Part shown: in pieces, positions 42,521-51,136 of the stretch
Layout of the letters: the number at the start of each line of letters is the position of its first letter
How positions within the stretch are numbered: the first letter of the stretch is position 1
DNA from: Pseudonocardia alaniniphila
GTDB lineage: Bacteria; Actinomycetota; Actinomycetes; Mycobacteriales; Pseudonocardiaceae
Direction of reading: 5' to 3'
DNA length: 64,000 nt
Assembly (NCBI RefSeq): GCF_022524485.1
Contig: NZ_JAKXMK010000022.1
Location: 1 to 64,000, forward strand
The notes under the pieces: model-generated
Database searches by the model: none
What the model was told of the DNA's origin: nothing
What the model saw: only the letters and a program-made list of their open reading frames with translations
Position numbers and translations under genes: made by a program

Positions 42521-44359
42521 GTGCGCGAGTACAGCGTCCCCGCAACCTTCCGGGTCGGTGAGAACGAGAACCTCGTCGACGCGGTCTACGACAACTCCGC
42601 GCAGGACGCCGCGGCACCGGCCTTCCGACGGCGGATCGACGGGGCATGGACCGACGTGTCAGCAGGACGGTTCGCGGACGAGGTCACTGCCATCGCGCAG
42701 GGCCTGATCGCCGCGGGCGTGCAGCAGGGCGACCGCGTGGCGCTGCTGTCGCGCACCCGGTACGAGTGGACGCTGGTCGACTATGCGGTGCTGGCCGCGG
42801 GCGCGGTGACCGTGCCGATCTACGAGACCTCATCGGCCGAGCAGATCAGCTGGATCCTCGGCGACTCCGCGGCCGTCGCCGTCATCGTCGAGTCCGGCAA
42901 GCACCGCGAACTGGTGCGCAGCGTCGCGGACGATCTCCCGGCCCTGCGGCACGTCTGGCAGATCGAACCGGCCGCCGACGGCGCCGACGATGCCGACGCG
43001 GCTCCGGCCGTGGACCGGATCACGGCGCTCGGCGCGGACGTCCCCGCCGACCAGGTGCATGCCCGGCGGCACGCCGTCGGGGCCGACGACCTCGCCAGCC
43101 TCGTGTACACGTCCGGCACCACCGGTCGCCCCAAGGGCTGCGAGCTCACCCACCGCAACCTGCTCAGCGAGGTCAAGGCGGCGGCGCACGTCTTCCCCGA
43201 GATGCTCGGCACGGACGGGTCCGTCCTGCTCTTCCTGCCGCTCGCACACGTGTTCGGCCGAGCGATCCAGTGCGCCTCCTTCGCCACGCGCACCGTCATC
43301 GGGCACACCCCCGACGTGACCACCCTGCTGCCCGACCTCGCCGCGTTCCGTCCGACGGTGCTGCTCGCGGTGCCGCGCGTCTTCGAGAAGGTCTACAACG
43401 CAGCCCGCCAGCGCGCCCACGACGACGGGAAGGGCAAGATCTTCGACGCCGCCGCCGACACGGCGATCGAGTGGAGCCAGGCGCGCGACACCGGCGGCCC
43501 CGGGCTCGGCCTGCGCCTGCGGCACGCGCTGTTCGACAAGCTCGTCTACGCCAAGCTGCGCGCCGCCGTCGGCGGTCAGGTCGTCGCCGCGGTCTCCGGC
43601 GGTGGTCCGCTGGGCGATCGGCTCGGCCACTTCTTCCGCGGGGTCGGCCTGCCCGTGCTCGAGGGCTACGGCCTCACCGAGACGTCAGCGGGCATCACGA
43701 TCAACACGCTCGCGGCCCAGCGCGTGGGCTCGGTCGGGAGGCCGATGCCCGGCAACTCGGTGCGCATCGGCGACGACGGCGAGATCCTGTTGAAGGGCCC
43801 GCTCGTGTTCGGGGGGTACTGGCACAACGAGGCCGCCACCGCCGAGGTGCTCGAGGACGGCTGGTTCCACAGCGGTGACATCGGCGAGGTCGACGACGCC
43901 GGCTTCCTGACGATCACGGGCCGGAAGAAGGAGCTCATCATCACCGCGGGCGGCAAGAACGTCGCCCCCGCGGTGCTGGAGGACCGGCTCCGGGCCCACC
44001 CGCTGGTGAGCCAGTGCATGGTCGTCGGGGACGCACAGCCCTTCGTCGCGGCGCTGGTGACGATCGACGCGGAGGCACTGCCCGGATGGCGCCAGCGCAA
44101 CGGCAAGCCTGCCGCCGACGGCGTCGGCGACCTGGTGAACGACCCCGACCTGCGTACGGAGATCGAGGGCGCCGTGGCCGAGGCCAACAAGGCCGTCTCG
44201 CGTGCGGAGGAGATCCGCGAGTTCCGGATCCTGCCCGTCGACTTCACCGAGGCAGGTGGCGAGCTCACCCCCACGATGAAGGTCAAGCGCGCGGTCGTCG
44301 CGAAGACCTTCGCCGGTGAGATCGCGAGCATCTACAGCGCGACGAAGACCCCCGCCTGA
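42521..44359 (+). CDS. fadD15: Long-chain fatty-acid--CoA ligase (FadD15-like)
   Basis: ANL superfamily enzyme activating fatty acids to CoA thioesters. The 612-residue protein has the AMP-binding P-loop YTSGTTGRPKG near 195, the GYGLTETSAG motif, GYW-N (GGYWHNEA), the hinge-region FLTITGRKKELIIT and the C-terminal catalytic-lysine region TPTMKVKR. GTG at 42521 follows AGGAGGT by eight bases. Positional equivalent of Rv2187. Confidence 0.95.
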   Translation: MREYSVPATFRVGENENLVDAVYDNSAQDAAAPAFRRRIDGAWTDVSAGRFADEVTAIAQGLIAAGVQQGDRVALLSRTRYEWTLVDYAVLAAGAVTVPIYETSSAEQISWILGDSAAVAVIVESGKHRELVRSVADDLPALRHVWQIEPAADGADDADAAPAVDRITALGADVPADQVHARRHAVGADDLASLVYTSGTTGRPKGCELTHRNLLSEVKAAAHVFPEMLGTDGSVLLFLPLAHVFGRAIQCASFATRTVIGHTPDVTTLLPDLAAFRPTVLLAVPRVFEKVYNAARQRAHDDGKGKIFDAAADTAIEWSQARDTGGPGLGLRLRHALFDKLVYAKLRAAVGGQVVAAVSGGGPLGDRLGHFFRGVGLPVLEGYGLTETSAGITINTLAAQRVGSVGRPMPGNSVRIGDDGEILLKGPLVFGGYWHNEAATAEVLEDGWFHSGDIGEVDDAGFLTITGRKKELIITAGGKNVAPAVLEDRLRAHPLVSQCMVVGDAQPFVAALVTIDAEALPGWRQRNGKPAADGVGDLVNDPDLRTEIEGAVAEANKAVSRAEEIREFRILPVDFTEAGGELTPTMKVKRAVVAKTFAGEIASIYSATKTPA

Positions 44360-44362
44360 TCC

Positions 44363-45511
44363 TCAGGCCGACGCGGGGAGGGGGGTGCCGGCCAGCAGCG
44401 CGTGCAGGCGGGCCACCCGCGACGGCCACCCCCACTCCTCCACCATCCACTCGCGGCCTGCCGCACCCATCGCGCGAGCGCAGTCGGGGTCGGCGAGCAG
44501 GCGCGTGAGGGCGTCCGCGACGGCGGCGACGTCCTGCCCGTCGACCACGTGGCCGGTGCGGCCCTCCCGCACGGTCTCGGGAGCCCCGCCGGAGTCGCCT
44601 GCCACCACCGGCACCCCGGACGCGGCGGCCTCGAGCAGCACGATCCCCAGGCCCTCCACATCGAGCCCGCGGCCCCGGGTACGGCACGGCAGCGCGAACG
44701 CGTCGCCGACGGCGTGATGGGCCGGCAGCTCGCCGACCGGCACCCGCCCGGCGAACACGACGTGCTCGGCAACGCCCGCCTCAGCCGCGAGCCCGCGCAG
44801 CCGCGGACCGTACGGTCCGTCGCCGACCAGCAACAAGCGCGTTCCCCGCACCCGCTCGCGCACACGGGAGAGCGCCGCGATCAGAACGTCCTGCCCCTTG
44901 CGTGACACCAGCCGCGACACACAGGTGACGACGGGTGCGTCGCCGAGGCCGTAGCGGCGGCGCAGCTCGTCGCGGGCAGCGGGGTCGGGGCGGAACACCG
45001 CGGTGTCCACCCCGGACGGCATGACCTCCAACGCCGCATCCGGGCCGAAGGCGGCGGCCACGCGCCTGCGGGTGTAGCGGGAGATCGTGGTGAGCGCGTC
45101 GGTGTCGGCGCCGATACGGCGCAGGGCCTGCCGGGCGCCCGGCAGCATCGCCCAGCCCACCTCGTGGCCGTGGGTGCTGGCCACGACCCGGGAGATGCTC
45201 GCCCGGCGGCGCAGCCCCGGCCCGAGCAAGGCCAGCGGCGCCGACGCCCCGAACCAGACAGTGCTCGACCCGTGCTCGCGCGCGAGCGCGACGGCCCGCC
45301 GGGCGACGTCGGGGGTCGGCAGCATCAAGGAGGTCGGGTGGCGGTGCACGGGATAGGAGCGCGTGGCGTCGAACTCCGCGGCGCCCGGCCAGGCCGGTGC
45401 ATAGACGGCGAGCTCACCGACAGGGAGCCGGTCGGCGAAGGCCTGCAGGTAGCTCTGGATGCCGCCGGTGCGGGGCGGGAAGTCGTTGGTCACCAGCAAC
45501 GTGGGTGGCAC
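44363..45511 (-). CDS. pimB: GT4 mannosyltransferase, PimB' type
   Basis: 382 residues of GT-B fold, starting PPTLLVTNDFPPRTGGIQSYL, a hallmark of PimB'/MgtA-like GDP-mannose transferases. The donor side has SRLVSRKGQDVLI and the EX7E motif in EGLGIVLLEAAASG. The mycobacterial counterpart (Rv2188c) adds the second mannose to phosphatidylinositol mannoside. GTG at 45511 is seven bases after TAGCGT. Its stop is four bases from the stop of the convergent ligase gene. Confidence 0.9.
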   Translation of the reverse strand: MPPTLLVTNDFPPRTGGIQSYLQAFADRLPVGELAVYAPAWPGAAEFDATRSYPVHRHPTSLMLPTPDVARRAVALAREHGSSTVWFGASAPLALLGPGLRRRASISRVVASTHGHEVGWAMLPGARQALRRIGADTDALTTISRYTRRRVAAAFGPDAALEVMPSGVDTAVFRPDPAARDELRRRYGLGDAPVVTCVSRLVSRKGQDVLIAALSRVRERVRGTRLLLVGDGPYGPRLRGLAAEAGVAEHVVFAGRVPVGELPAHHAVGDAFALPCRTRGRGLDVEGLGIVLLEAAASGVPVVAGDSGGAPETVREGRTGHVVDGQDVAAVADALTRLLADPDCARAMGAAGREWMVEEWGWPSRVARLHALLAGTPLPASA

Positions 45512-45648
45512 GCGCCCGACGCTAGTGCAGGCCCTCGGCGGGCGGCGCCGGTGCGCCCGGCACGGCCGGGGGACGCGGCTGAGAGACCGGGCGGCGGCCG
45601 ACTGCGGTGCCGGCCGCCGCTCGTTCCCGGGGAGCGGACGAGGTCTGT

Positions 45649-45843
45649 TAGGGAGCGCGCTGAACAACTCGGCCCTACTGCGCGGCGCCCAGGCGGCGCC
45701 CTCGCGGCGTTGTCGTCGGGCCCGATACAACAGCGGTATCGGCCCCTCCTCCGCCTTGCGATCGCCCGGGTGCGGGTGTCCCGCAAGGACACTGCACCTG
45801 GATCACCGCTCGCTACGGGCGGAGCTGTTCAGCACCCTCCCTA
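45649..45843. repeat. 195-bp element with imperfect terminal inverted repeats (MITE-like)
   Basis: The left end TAGGGAGCGCGCTGAACAAC and onward (45649-45675) matches the right end read in reverse (45843-45817) at 23 of 27 positions, and both ends start with TA. Inside are two small hairpins: CCGATAC with GTATCGG, and GTGTCC with GGACAC. It has no coding potential and occupies most of the gap between the pimB and NlpC genes, overlapping the NlpC stop codon. A mobile origin is inferred; an unusually large RNA hairpin is the alternative. Confidence 0.5.
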
Positions 45844-46956
45844 GAGGCGCCGGGCGCCGCTGAAGGCACTGCTCGACACCGTCTGGTACTTCACGACGTC
45901 GCCGGTCTGCGGTGCGTTGATCATCTTTCCGTCGCCGGCGTAGATGCCGACATGGCTCACGGGCGAGTAGTAGAAGACGAGGTCACCGGGGCGCATGTCG
46001 CCCCACGGCACCGCCTTGCCGACCCGCGCCTGTTGGCTGCTCGAGCGCGGGAGCGTGACACCCGCCTGCTTGAACGCCCAGCTGGTGAGGCCGGAGCAGT
46101 CGTAGCTGCCCGGGCCGCCCGCACCCCACTGGTAGGGCTTGCCGAGCTGGGTGGCCGCCGCTCGGAGCGCCTCGACGCCGACACCGGTGCCGGTGATCGG
46201 ACCCGGCGCGCTCTCCCCGGGGCCGTTGCGGTTGCGCCGTTGCTGCGGCGACAGCCGTTCGAGGAGCTTCTCCGCGTCGTCGATCCGCATCTCGGCATCA
46301 CGCTTGCGGTCCTCGACGTCCTTCTCGGCCTTGGCCGCCTCGTCGGCGGCGGCCTGCGCGCGCTGGACGGCGGCATCGGCCTCGGCCTGGGCCTTGGACG
46401 TCTGGTCGACGACGGCCTGCAGTTGCTCGAGAGCGGCCTTGTAGTCGGCCGAGATCGTCTCCAGCGCCGACATCTGGTCCAGGAAGTCCTGCGGTGACTT
46501 GCTTGCGAGGAACGCGTTGAACTGGTCGAGGCTGCCGCTCTCGAAGGTGCCCATGGCCACCGCGTCGAGCTGCTGGCGGTACTGCTCTTCGTTGCCCTTG
46601 GCGGCGTCCACTGCCGCCTGCGCGGGCGCGATGGCTTCGCGCAGCGTCCCCAGCTCGGCCTGCCGGGCGTCGACGGTGTCCTGGGCCGCGTGCCACTGCT
46701 CGGTGAGAGCTTCCGCCTCATGCTGCACCTGCTCGAGCTGCTTCGCGGCGTCAGCGGCGTTGGTGGGGGGCGGCGGGGGTGGAGGTGGGGATGGGGGCTG
46801 GGCGCTCGCCGGCCCGGCGCTCAGGACGAGGGCGAGAAGCGAAGCAAGGACGAGGGCTCCGGCCGAGGGCGCAGAACGCCTGCGGAGGGCGGGTCGATGT
46901 GTGAACCACCGGGACTTCCGACCGCGACCGGATGGGGTACGCCGAGGCGACACCAC
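45841..46956 (-). CDS. Secreted NlpC/P60 peptidoglycan endopeptidase (RipC-like)
   Basis: 371 residues. A basic N-region and a signal peptide (LVLASLLALVLSAGPASAQ) precede a polyproline patch, a long coiled coil (about 60-235) and a C-terminal NlpC/P60 domain with Cys in YDCSGLTSWAF (about 286) and His in VSHVGIYAGDG (about 333). In mycobacteria the Rv2190c protein (RipC) is held inactive by its coiled coil until FtsEX engages it. GTG at 46956 has GAGGAG upstream; a GTG one codon later is equivalent. Confidence 0.9.
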   Translation of the reverse strand: MVSPRRTPSGRGRKSRWFTHRPALRRRSAPSAGALVLASLLALVLSAGPASAQPPSPPPPPPPPTNAADAAKQLEQVQHEAEALTEQWHAAQDTVDARQAELGTLREAIAPAQAAVDAAKGNEEQYRQQLDAVAMGTFESGSLDQFNAFLASKSPQDFLDQMSALETISADYKAALEQLQAVVDQTSKAQAEADAAVQRAQAAADEAAKAEKDVEDRKRDAEMRIDDAEKLLERLSPQQRRNRNGPGESAPGPITGTGVGVEALRAAATQLGKPYQWGAGGPGSYDCSGLTSWAFKQAGVTLPRSSSQQARVGKAVPWGDMRPGDLVFYYSPVSHVGIYAGDGKMINAPQTGDVVKYQTVSSSAFSGARRL

Positions 46957-47199
46957 GCGGATGGATCTCCTCTCGCCACCCGCGTGCTCCCCGATCAGGG
47001 GCCCCGAACAACCGATCGGACGAGTACGCGGTGACCTTGCGTCGCCATTCCCTGCGAATGGCTGAACCGCCACAAGGTCTCGCGGAGATTACGGAGATCA
47101 CCAAAGCCGTCCAAACAGAGGGTCACGGCGTGTCAGGCGTTCGGGTGACCACCGGCCGAGTGCAAAGAGCAACCAAACAGGTTCCACAACAGCGTAATG
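46957..47199 (-). promoter_or_regulatory. Structured leader of the NlpC/P60 gene
   Basis: A 243-bp gene-free leader. Two nested 7-bp perfect stems are seen: CAAGGTC/GACCTTG (47033-47039 with 47073-47079) enclosing GCCATTC/GAATGGC (47044-47050 with 47055-47061). Cell-wall hydrolase genes in actinobacteria are often under ydaO (c-di-AMP) riboswitches, but I could not match that consensus, so only a structured leader is claimed. Confidence 0.4.
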
Positions 47200-47478
47200 T
47201 CACCCAGCGTCACGATCGGCCTGTCGCCCATCCGGGCCAGGGAGCGTTCGGCGCGCAGGAACGGCCACCAACCGCAATCTCGGCACGAGACCTTGATCCG
47301 CGAGCACATCGAGCGCTCGCCTTTCTGGTGCGTCGAGTTGCAGTTTGGGCGCGCCGGACGGCAGGTTCTCCGCCGCGGATCCGGCCGCTCGCGGGGCAGG
47401 CGTACCGAGCAGCACGCCGATCACGCAGTCGCCACAGGCATCGCCGCGAACCGCACAGCTGTCACAGTCGATGATCAT
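47200..47478 (-). CDS. Small conserved cysteine protein
   Basis: 92 residues beginning MIIDCDSCAVRGDACGDCVI, with four regularly placed cysteines (5, 8, 15, 18), followed by APERRALDVLADQGLVPRLRL. This layout recurs in actinobacterial proteins of unknown function; a metal or redox site is plausible. ATG follows GGGAGCAGAA. Between it and the next gene (47479-47606) a TAACGT and small inverted repeat GGAC/GTCC could be its promoter region. Confidence 0.8.
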   Translation of the reverse strand: MIIDCDSCAVRGDACGDCVIGVLLGTPAPRAAGSAAENLPSGAPKLQLDAPERRALDVLADQGLVPRLRLVAVPARRTLPGPDGRQADRDAG

Positions 47479-47606
47479 TTCTGCTCCCTCGCCGGTCGGA
47501 CGTTTCCGATGTCCGCGGACGTTAGGAGCACCCCCCGACAGTTCCGTGCGCCGAATAACGCTTCAGGGTGATGAAGAAGACCATCGGTGAAGCGGCGAGA
47601 AGGGCG

Positions 47607-48974
47607 TCAGCCGCGGGCCAATCGGCCCAGAAGGATCGCCGACGGCACGGAGTACGCCCCGCCCCGGCGCACGGAGACGACGACCGCACGGTCCGACGTG
47701 GCCACGAGGACGGGCCGGCCCTCGGGCTCGGCCGCCACCAGGTCACGGATCACGTCGTCGGCCAGCACGCCGACGTCGCTGAACAGGACCCGCACGCCGC
47801 GGGACCCCCGGTGGGGAGCGGAGACGACGCCCGCACCGTCGAACACGACGGTGATCTCCACGCCGGTACGCGCGGCGAGCGCGGCAAGCTGCCCGACCAA
47901 CCGCGTGCGCTGGTCGGCCAGCGGCAGCTCGGGGTAGCCCGTCTTGCTGACGTTGTAGCCGTCGACGATCAGGTGCACCGACGGCACGGCGAGCAGCGCG
48001 TCGAGGCCGGCGAGGCCGTCGATCGCCGCCCCCCGGTGCGCGGCCTGGGCGCCGGCGACCAGGTCGGCCGGCCGCGGGCCACCACCGCCGAGTGCGAGCT
48101 CCCGGCGCAGCCCCGTCAGCGCCCCGCCGAGGGTGTCGATGAGCAGTTCGAGACGCACCTCGTCGGCCTTGCGGGCCTCGCGCGCGGCTTGCCGCGCCGC
48201 CGCCACCTCGGCCGCGGCCCGGTCGGCGCGCCTGCGCTCCGCCTCGGCCCGGCCGCGCTCACGGTCGCGCTCCGCCTGTGCCGCGGCGAGCTCGCTCTCC
48301 GCCGAGCGGCGCAGCTCCGCGACGACCTGCTCGGCCTCCGCACGGGCGTCGACCGCCGCGCGCAGCCGCGCGCCCTGGTCCGAGACCCGCCGCCGCAGCT
48401 GCTGGTACTCCGCGTCGCGCTGCTCCCCCGCCTCCCGCGCCTGCGCCCGGGCCTCGGTGAGCTCGCCGCGCAGCCGATCCAGCTCGATGGTGAGCTTGTC
48501 CACCCGGGACAGCGCGGCGTCCCGCTCGGCCCGCAGCTCGACGACCTCGCCCCGGCGGGCGGCGGCCGCCACCACGTCGCCGGCCGCGGGGTCGTCGGTG
48601 AGCACGGCGGCGGCGGCCGCGGTGAGGGGGTCGTCCGCGGTGGCGGTGAGCTCGCCGGGCCGGTGCTCCTCCCACCACGCGATGACCGCGGTGCGGAACG
48701 CGAGCGAGACCGCCAGTTCGGCGGTGAGGGCCGGGGCGCCGAGCTTCGCGCGCTTGGCCGGGGTGAACCGGGCCAGCCTGCGCAGCGACACGGGGACGTC
48801 CGCGACGGGCATCGAGCCGACGGCTGCCGCGGCCGTCTCGGCGAGGCGGGTGCGCACGGCGTCCGGGAGCCGTTCCCAGTTCACCGGCTCGGGCACGATC
48901 GGGTCACCGGCAGACGCCGAAAGACCGGCCGCACCGAACTCGGGCGGCCGGGCGGCGTCGTCTGACCCGGACAT
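47607..48974 (-). CDS. NYN (YacP-like) nuclease-domain protein with coiled coil
   Basis: 455 residues in three parts: an N-terminal helical region (to about 130), a long Arg/Glu/Ala coiled coil (about 140-270), and a C-terminal NYN domain starting VHLIVDGYNVSKTGYPELPL with Asp in IVDGYN and later ITVVFDGAG and DVIRDLVA acidic sites. NYN domains are PIN-like RNases; the RNA target is unknown. ATG at 48974 lies six bases after TAACCT, indicating a leaderless message. Confidence 0.88.
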   Translation of the reverse strand: MSGSDDAARPPEFGAAGLSASAGDPIVPEPVNWERLPDAVRTRLAETAAAAVGSMPVADVPVSLRRLARFTPAKRAKLGAPALTAELAVSLAFRTAVIAWWEEHRPGELTATADDPLTAAAAAVLTDDPAAGDVVAAAARRGEVVELRAERDAALSRVDKLTIELDRLRGELTEARAQAREAGEQRDAEYQQLRRRVSDQGARLRAAVDARAEAEQVVAELRRSAESELAAAQAERDRERGRAEAERRRADRAAAEVAAARQAAREARKADEVRLELLIDTLGGALTGLRRELALGGGGPRPADLVAGAQAAHRGAAIDGLAGLDALLAVPSVHLIVDGYNVSKTGYPELPLADQRTRLVGQLAALAARTGVEITVVFDGAGVVSAPHRGSRGVRVLFSDVGVLADDVIRDLVAAEPEGRPVLVATSDRAVVVSVRRGGAYSVPSAILLGRLARG

Positions 48975-49079
48975 CGTTCCAGGTTATCCGCGTTCCGCTG
49001 GTACCACCCAGCGGTGGCTGCACGAACACGCGCGGTGATCTGCATGTTCTGTCGGTCAGTGCCGCTAGCGTCCGCCGCC

Positions 49080-50798
49080 GTGCCCGGTTCCGTCTCCCCG
49101 CAGCTGTCCTTCGACGAACTCGGCACCCCACTACGCGAGGTCACTTTCGTCGTTCTCGACCTGGAGACCACCGGCGGCTCGGCGAACACCGACTCGATCA
49201 CCGAGATCGGTGCGGTGAAGGTGCGCGGCGGCGAGCACGTCGGGGAGCTCGCCACGCTCGTCGATCCCGGCACCGGCATGCCACCGGCCATCGTGGCGCT
49301 CACCGGCATCACCACCGCGATGATCTCCGGAGCTCCCAGGCTGCCCGCCGTCCTGCCCACGGTGCTCGAGTTCCTCCGCGGTTCCGTGCTCGTGGCCCAC
49401 AACGCGCCCTTCGACGCCGGCTTCCTGCGCGCCGCGTGCGAGCGGCACGGTCTGGTGTGGCCACGCCCACCTGTGCTCTGCACCGCGCGCCTGGCCCGTG
49501 CCGTCCTCTCGTCCGACGAGGCGCCGAGCGTACGACTCGGCGCTCTGGCCCAGCTGTTCGGCACCACCACGAAACCCACCCACCGCGCCCTTGCCGACGC
49601 CCGCGCCACCGTCGAGGTGCTGCACCGGCTGCTGGAACGGGTGGGCAACCTGGGCGTGCAGAGCCTGGAGGAGCTCCTCGGGCTGGCGCGGGAGTCGGCC
49701 CCGCACCGGCCCACGCAGGCGCAGCGGAAGAAGCGGGTGCTGGCGGCCGGGGTGCCTGCGGCGCCGGGGGTGTACCTGTTCCGCGGTCCCCGCGACGAGG
49801 TGCTCTACGTCGGCACCAGCGGCGACCTGCAACGGCGGGTGCGCAGCTACTTCACCTCGGGTGAGCGTCGCCGTCGCGTTCGCGACATGGTGGCGCTCGC
49901 CGAGCGGGTCGACACCGTCGTCTGCGCGCATGCCCTGGAGGCGGCGGTGCGGGAGCTGCGGCTGATCGCGGCCCATCAGCCGCGCTACAACCGCCGCTCC
50001 CGCCGTCCCCATCGCGGGTGGTGGGTCACACCTACCGCCGAGGCGTTTCCGCGGCTCTCGGTGGTCACCACGCCCCGTGAGGGGGCAATGGGCCCGTTCG
50101 GCTCCCGGCAGGCGGCCGCGGCCGCGCTCGACTCGGTGCTCGACGTGGTGCCCCTGCGGCCGTGCACGCAGCGCATCCCGGCGCGTGGGGCGTCCGCGTC
50201 GCCCTGCGCCCTGCACGAGCTCGGCAGGTGCGCTGCGCCGTGCGCGGGGCTGCAGACGCCCGAGGAGTACGCCCCGGCCGTCCAGGCGCTGCACGAGCTC
50301 ATCGACGGCCGGGACGACACGGCGCTCCGCACGATGGCCACGCAGGTCGACGAACTCGCCGGGCGGGAGCGGTTCGAGGCGGCCGCCCGTGTGCGGGATC
50401 GGCTGGCCGGCCTGATCGTGGGGCTCGAACGCACACAGCGCCTGGCCACACTCGCCGCGCTGCCCGAGGTGGTCGGTGCGCGACCCGACGGCCGTGGCGG
50501 CTGGGAGATCGCGGTGCTGCGGTTCGGCAGGCTGGCCGCAGCAGGCGTGGCCCGCCGTGGCGTCGCCCCCATGCCCGTGATCGACGCGCTGCGGCTCGGC
50601 GCCCAGATCGTGCTCGCGGAGCCCGGGCCGCTGCGCGGTGCGCCCGCCGAGGAGGTGCGCCTGCTGCACCGCTGGCTCACCACGGGCGGCACCCGGCTGG
50701 TCCACGCCGAACCGCCCTGGGCCGAACCCGCGAACGGCGCGGCCCGCTGGAGTGACTGGGCGGAGCGAGCGCGGCCGGTCGAGATCGCGGTGGACTAA
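49080..50798 (+). CDS. DEDDh exonuclease fused to a UvrC-like GIY-YIG domain
   Basis: 572 residues. The N-terminal exonuclease (about 20-185) has VVLDLETTGG (D, E), VAHNAPFDAGFL (D) and HRALADARATVE (H, D), like DnaQ/epsilon. A GIY-YIG segment follows (PGVYLFRGPRDEVLYVGTSG, about 222-240), then a cysteine signature (CALHELGRCAAPC) and UvrB/C-like helices. The Rv2191-type fusion is thought to act in DNA repair; partners are unproven. GTG at 49080 is eight bases after TAGCGT. Confidence 0.9.
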   Translation: MPGSVSPQLSFDELGTPLREVTFVVLDLETTGGSANTDSITEIGAVKVRGGEHVGELATLVDPGTGMPPAIVALTGITTAMISGAPRLPAVLPTVLEFLRGSVLVAHNAPFDAGFLRAACERHGLVWPRPPVLCTARLARAVLSSDEAPSVRLGALAQLFGTTTKPTHRALADARATVEVLHRLLERVGNLGVQSLEELLGLARESAPHRPTQAQRKKRVLAAGVPAAPGVYLFRGPRDEVLYVGTSGDLQRRVRSYFTSGERRRRVRDMVALAERVDTVVCAHALEAAVRELRLIAAHQPRYNRRSRRPHRGWWVTPTAEAFPRLSVVTTPREGAMGPFGSRQAAAAALDSVLDVVPLRPCTQRIPARGASASPCALHELGRCAAPCAGLQTPEEYAPAVQALHELIDGRDDTALRTMATQVDELAGRERFEAAARVRDRLAGLIVGLERTQRLATLAALPEVVGARPDGRGGWEIAVLRFGRLAAAGVARRGVAPMPVIDALRLGAQIVLAEPGPLRGAPAEEVRLLHRWLTTGGTRLVHAEPPWAEPANGAARWSDWAERARPVEIAVD

Positions 50799-50832
50799 GG
50801 TCACCATCATCCGACCTACCCGAGGAGCCGTC

Positions 50833-51111
50833 GTGATCACCGCGATCGTCATGGTGCACACCGCTACCGACCGGATCCCGGAGACCGCGCAGGCCATCGC
50901 CGATCTCGACGGCGTGAGCGAGGTCTACTCGTGCGCGGGTGACGTCGACCTCATCGCGGTGGTCAAGGTCTCCGAGCACGACCAGCTCGCCGACGTGATC
51001 GCCGGGCGGCTCAGCAAGATCGAGGGCGTGCGGCGCACCGACACCCACATCGCCTTCCGCTCCTACTCGCGCGCCGACACCGAGGCCACCTTCTCGGTCG
51101 GCCTCGACTAG
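50833..51111 (+). CDS. Lrp/AsnC ligand-binding (RAM) domain protein
   Basis: 92 residues with only the Lrp/AsnC effector-binding domain: ITAIVMVHTATDRIPETAQA, VYSCAGDVDLIAVVKV and FRSYSRADTEATFSVGLD. There is no helix-turn-helix, so it cannot regulate by itself as classic Lrp does. GTG lies five bases after GAGGAG, and the preceding exonuclease stop is 34 bp upstream. Convergent with trpD, 25 bp between stops. Confidence 0.88.
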   Translation: MITAIVMVHTATDRIPETAQAIADLDGVSEVYSCAGDVDLIAVVKVSEHDQLADVIAGRLSKIEGVRRTDTHIAFRSYSRADTEATFSVGLD

Positions 51112-51136
51112 CTCGGGGCCGGCGGGGCCGGCGCCG

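Noticed and set aside
46957..47199. ydaO (c-di-AMP) riboswitch before the NlpC gene
   Set aside because: The expected conserved blocks could not be aligned by eye. Only generic nested stems are present.
46932..47474. Plus-strand frame across the NlpC leader and the Cys-protein gene
   Set aside because: It is antisense to a gene with a clear ribosome site and conserved cysteine pattern, and it has no domain.
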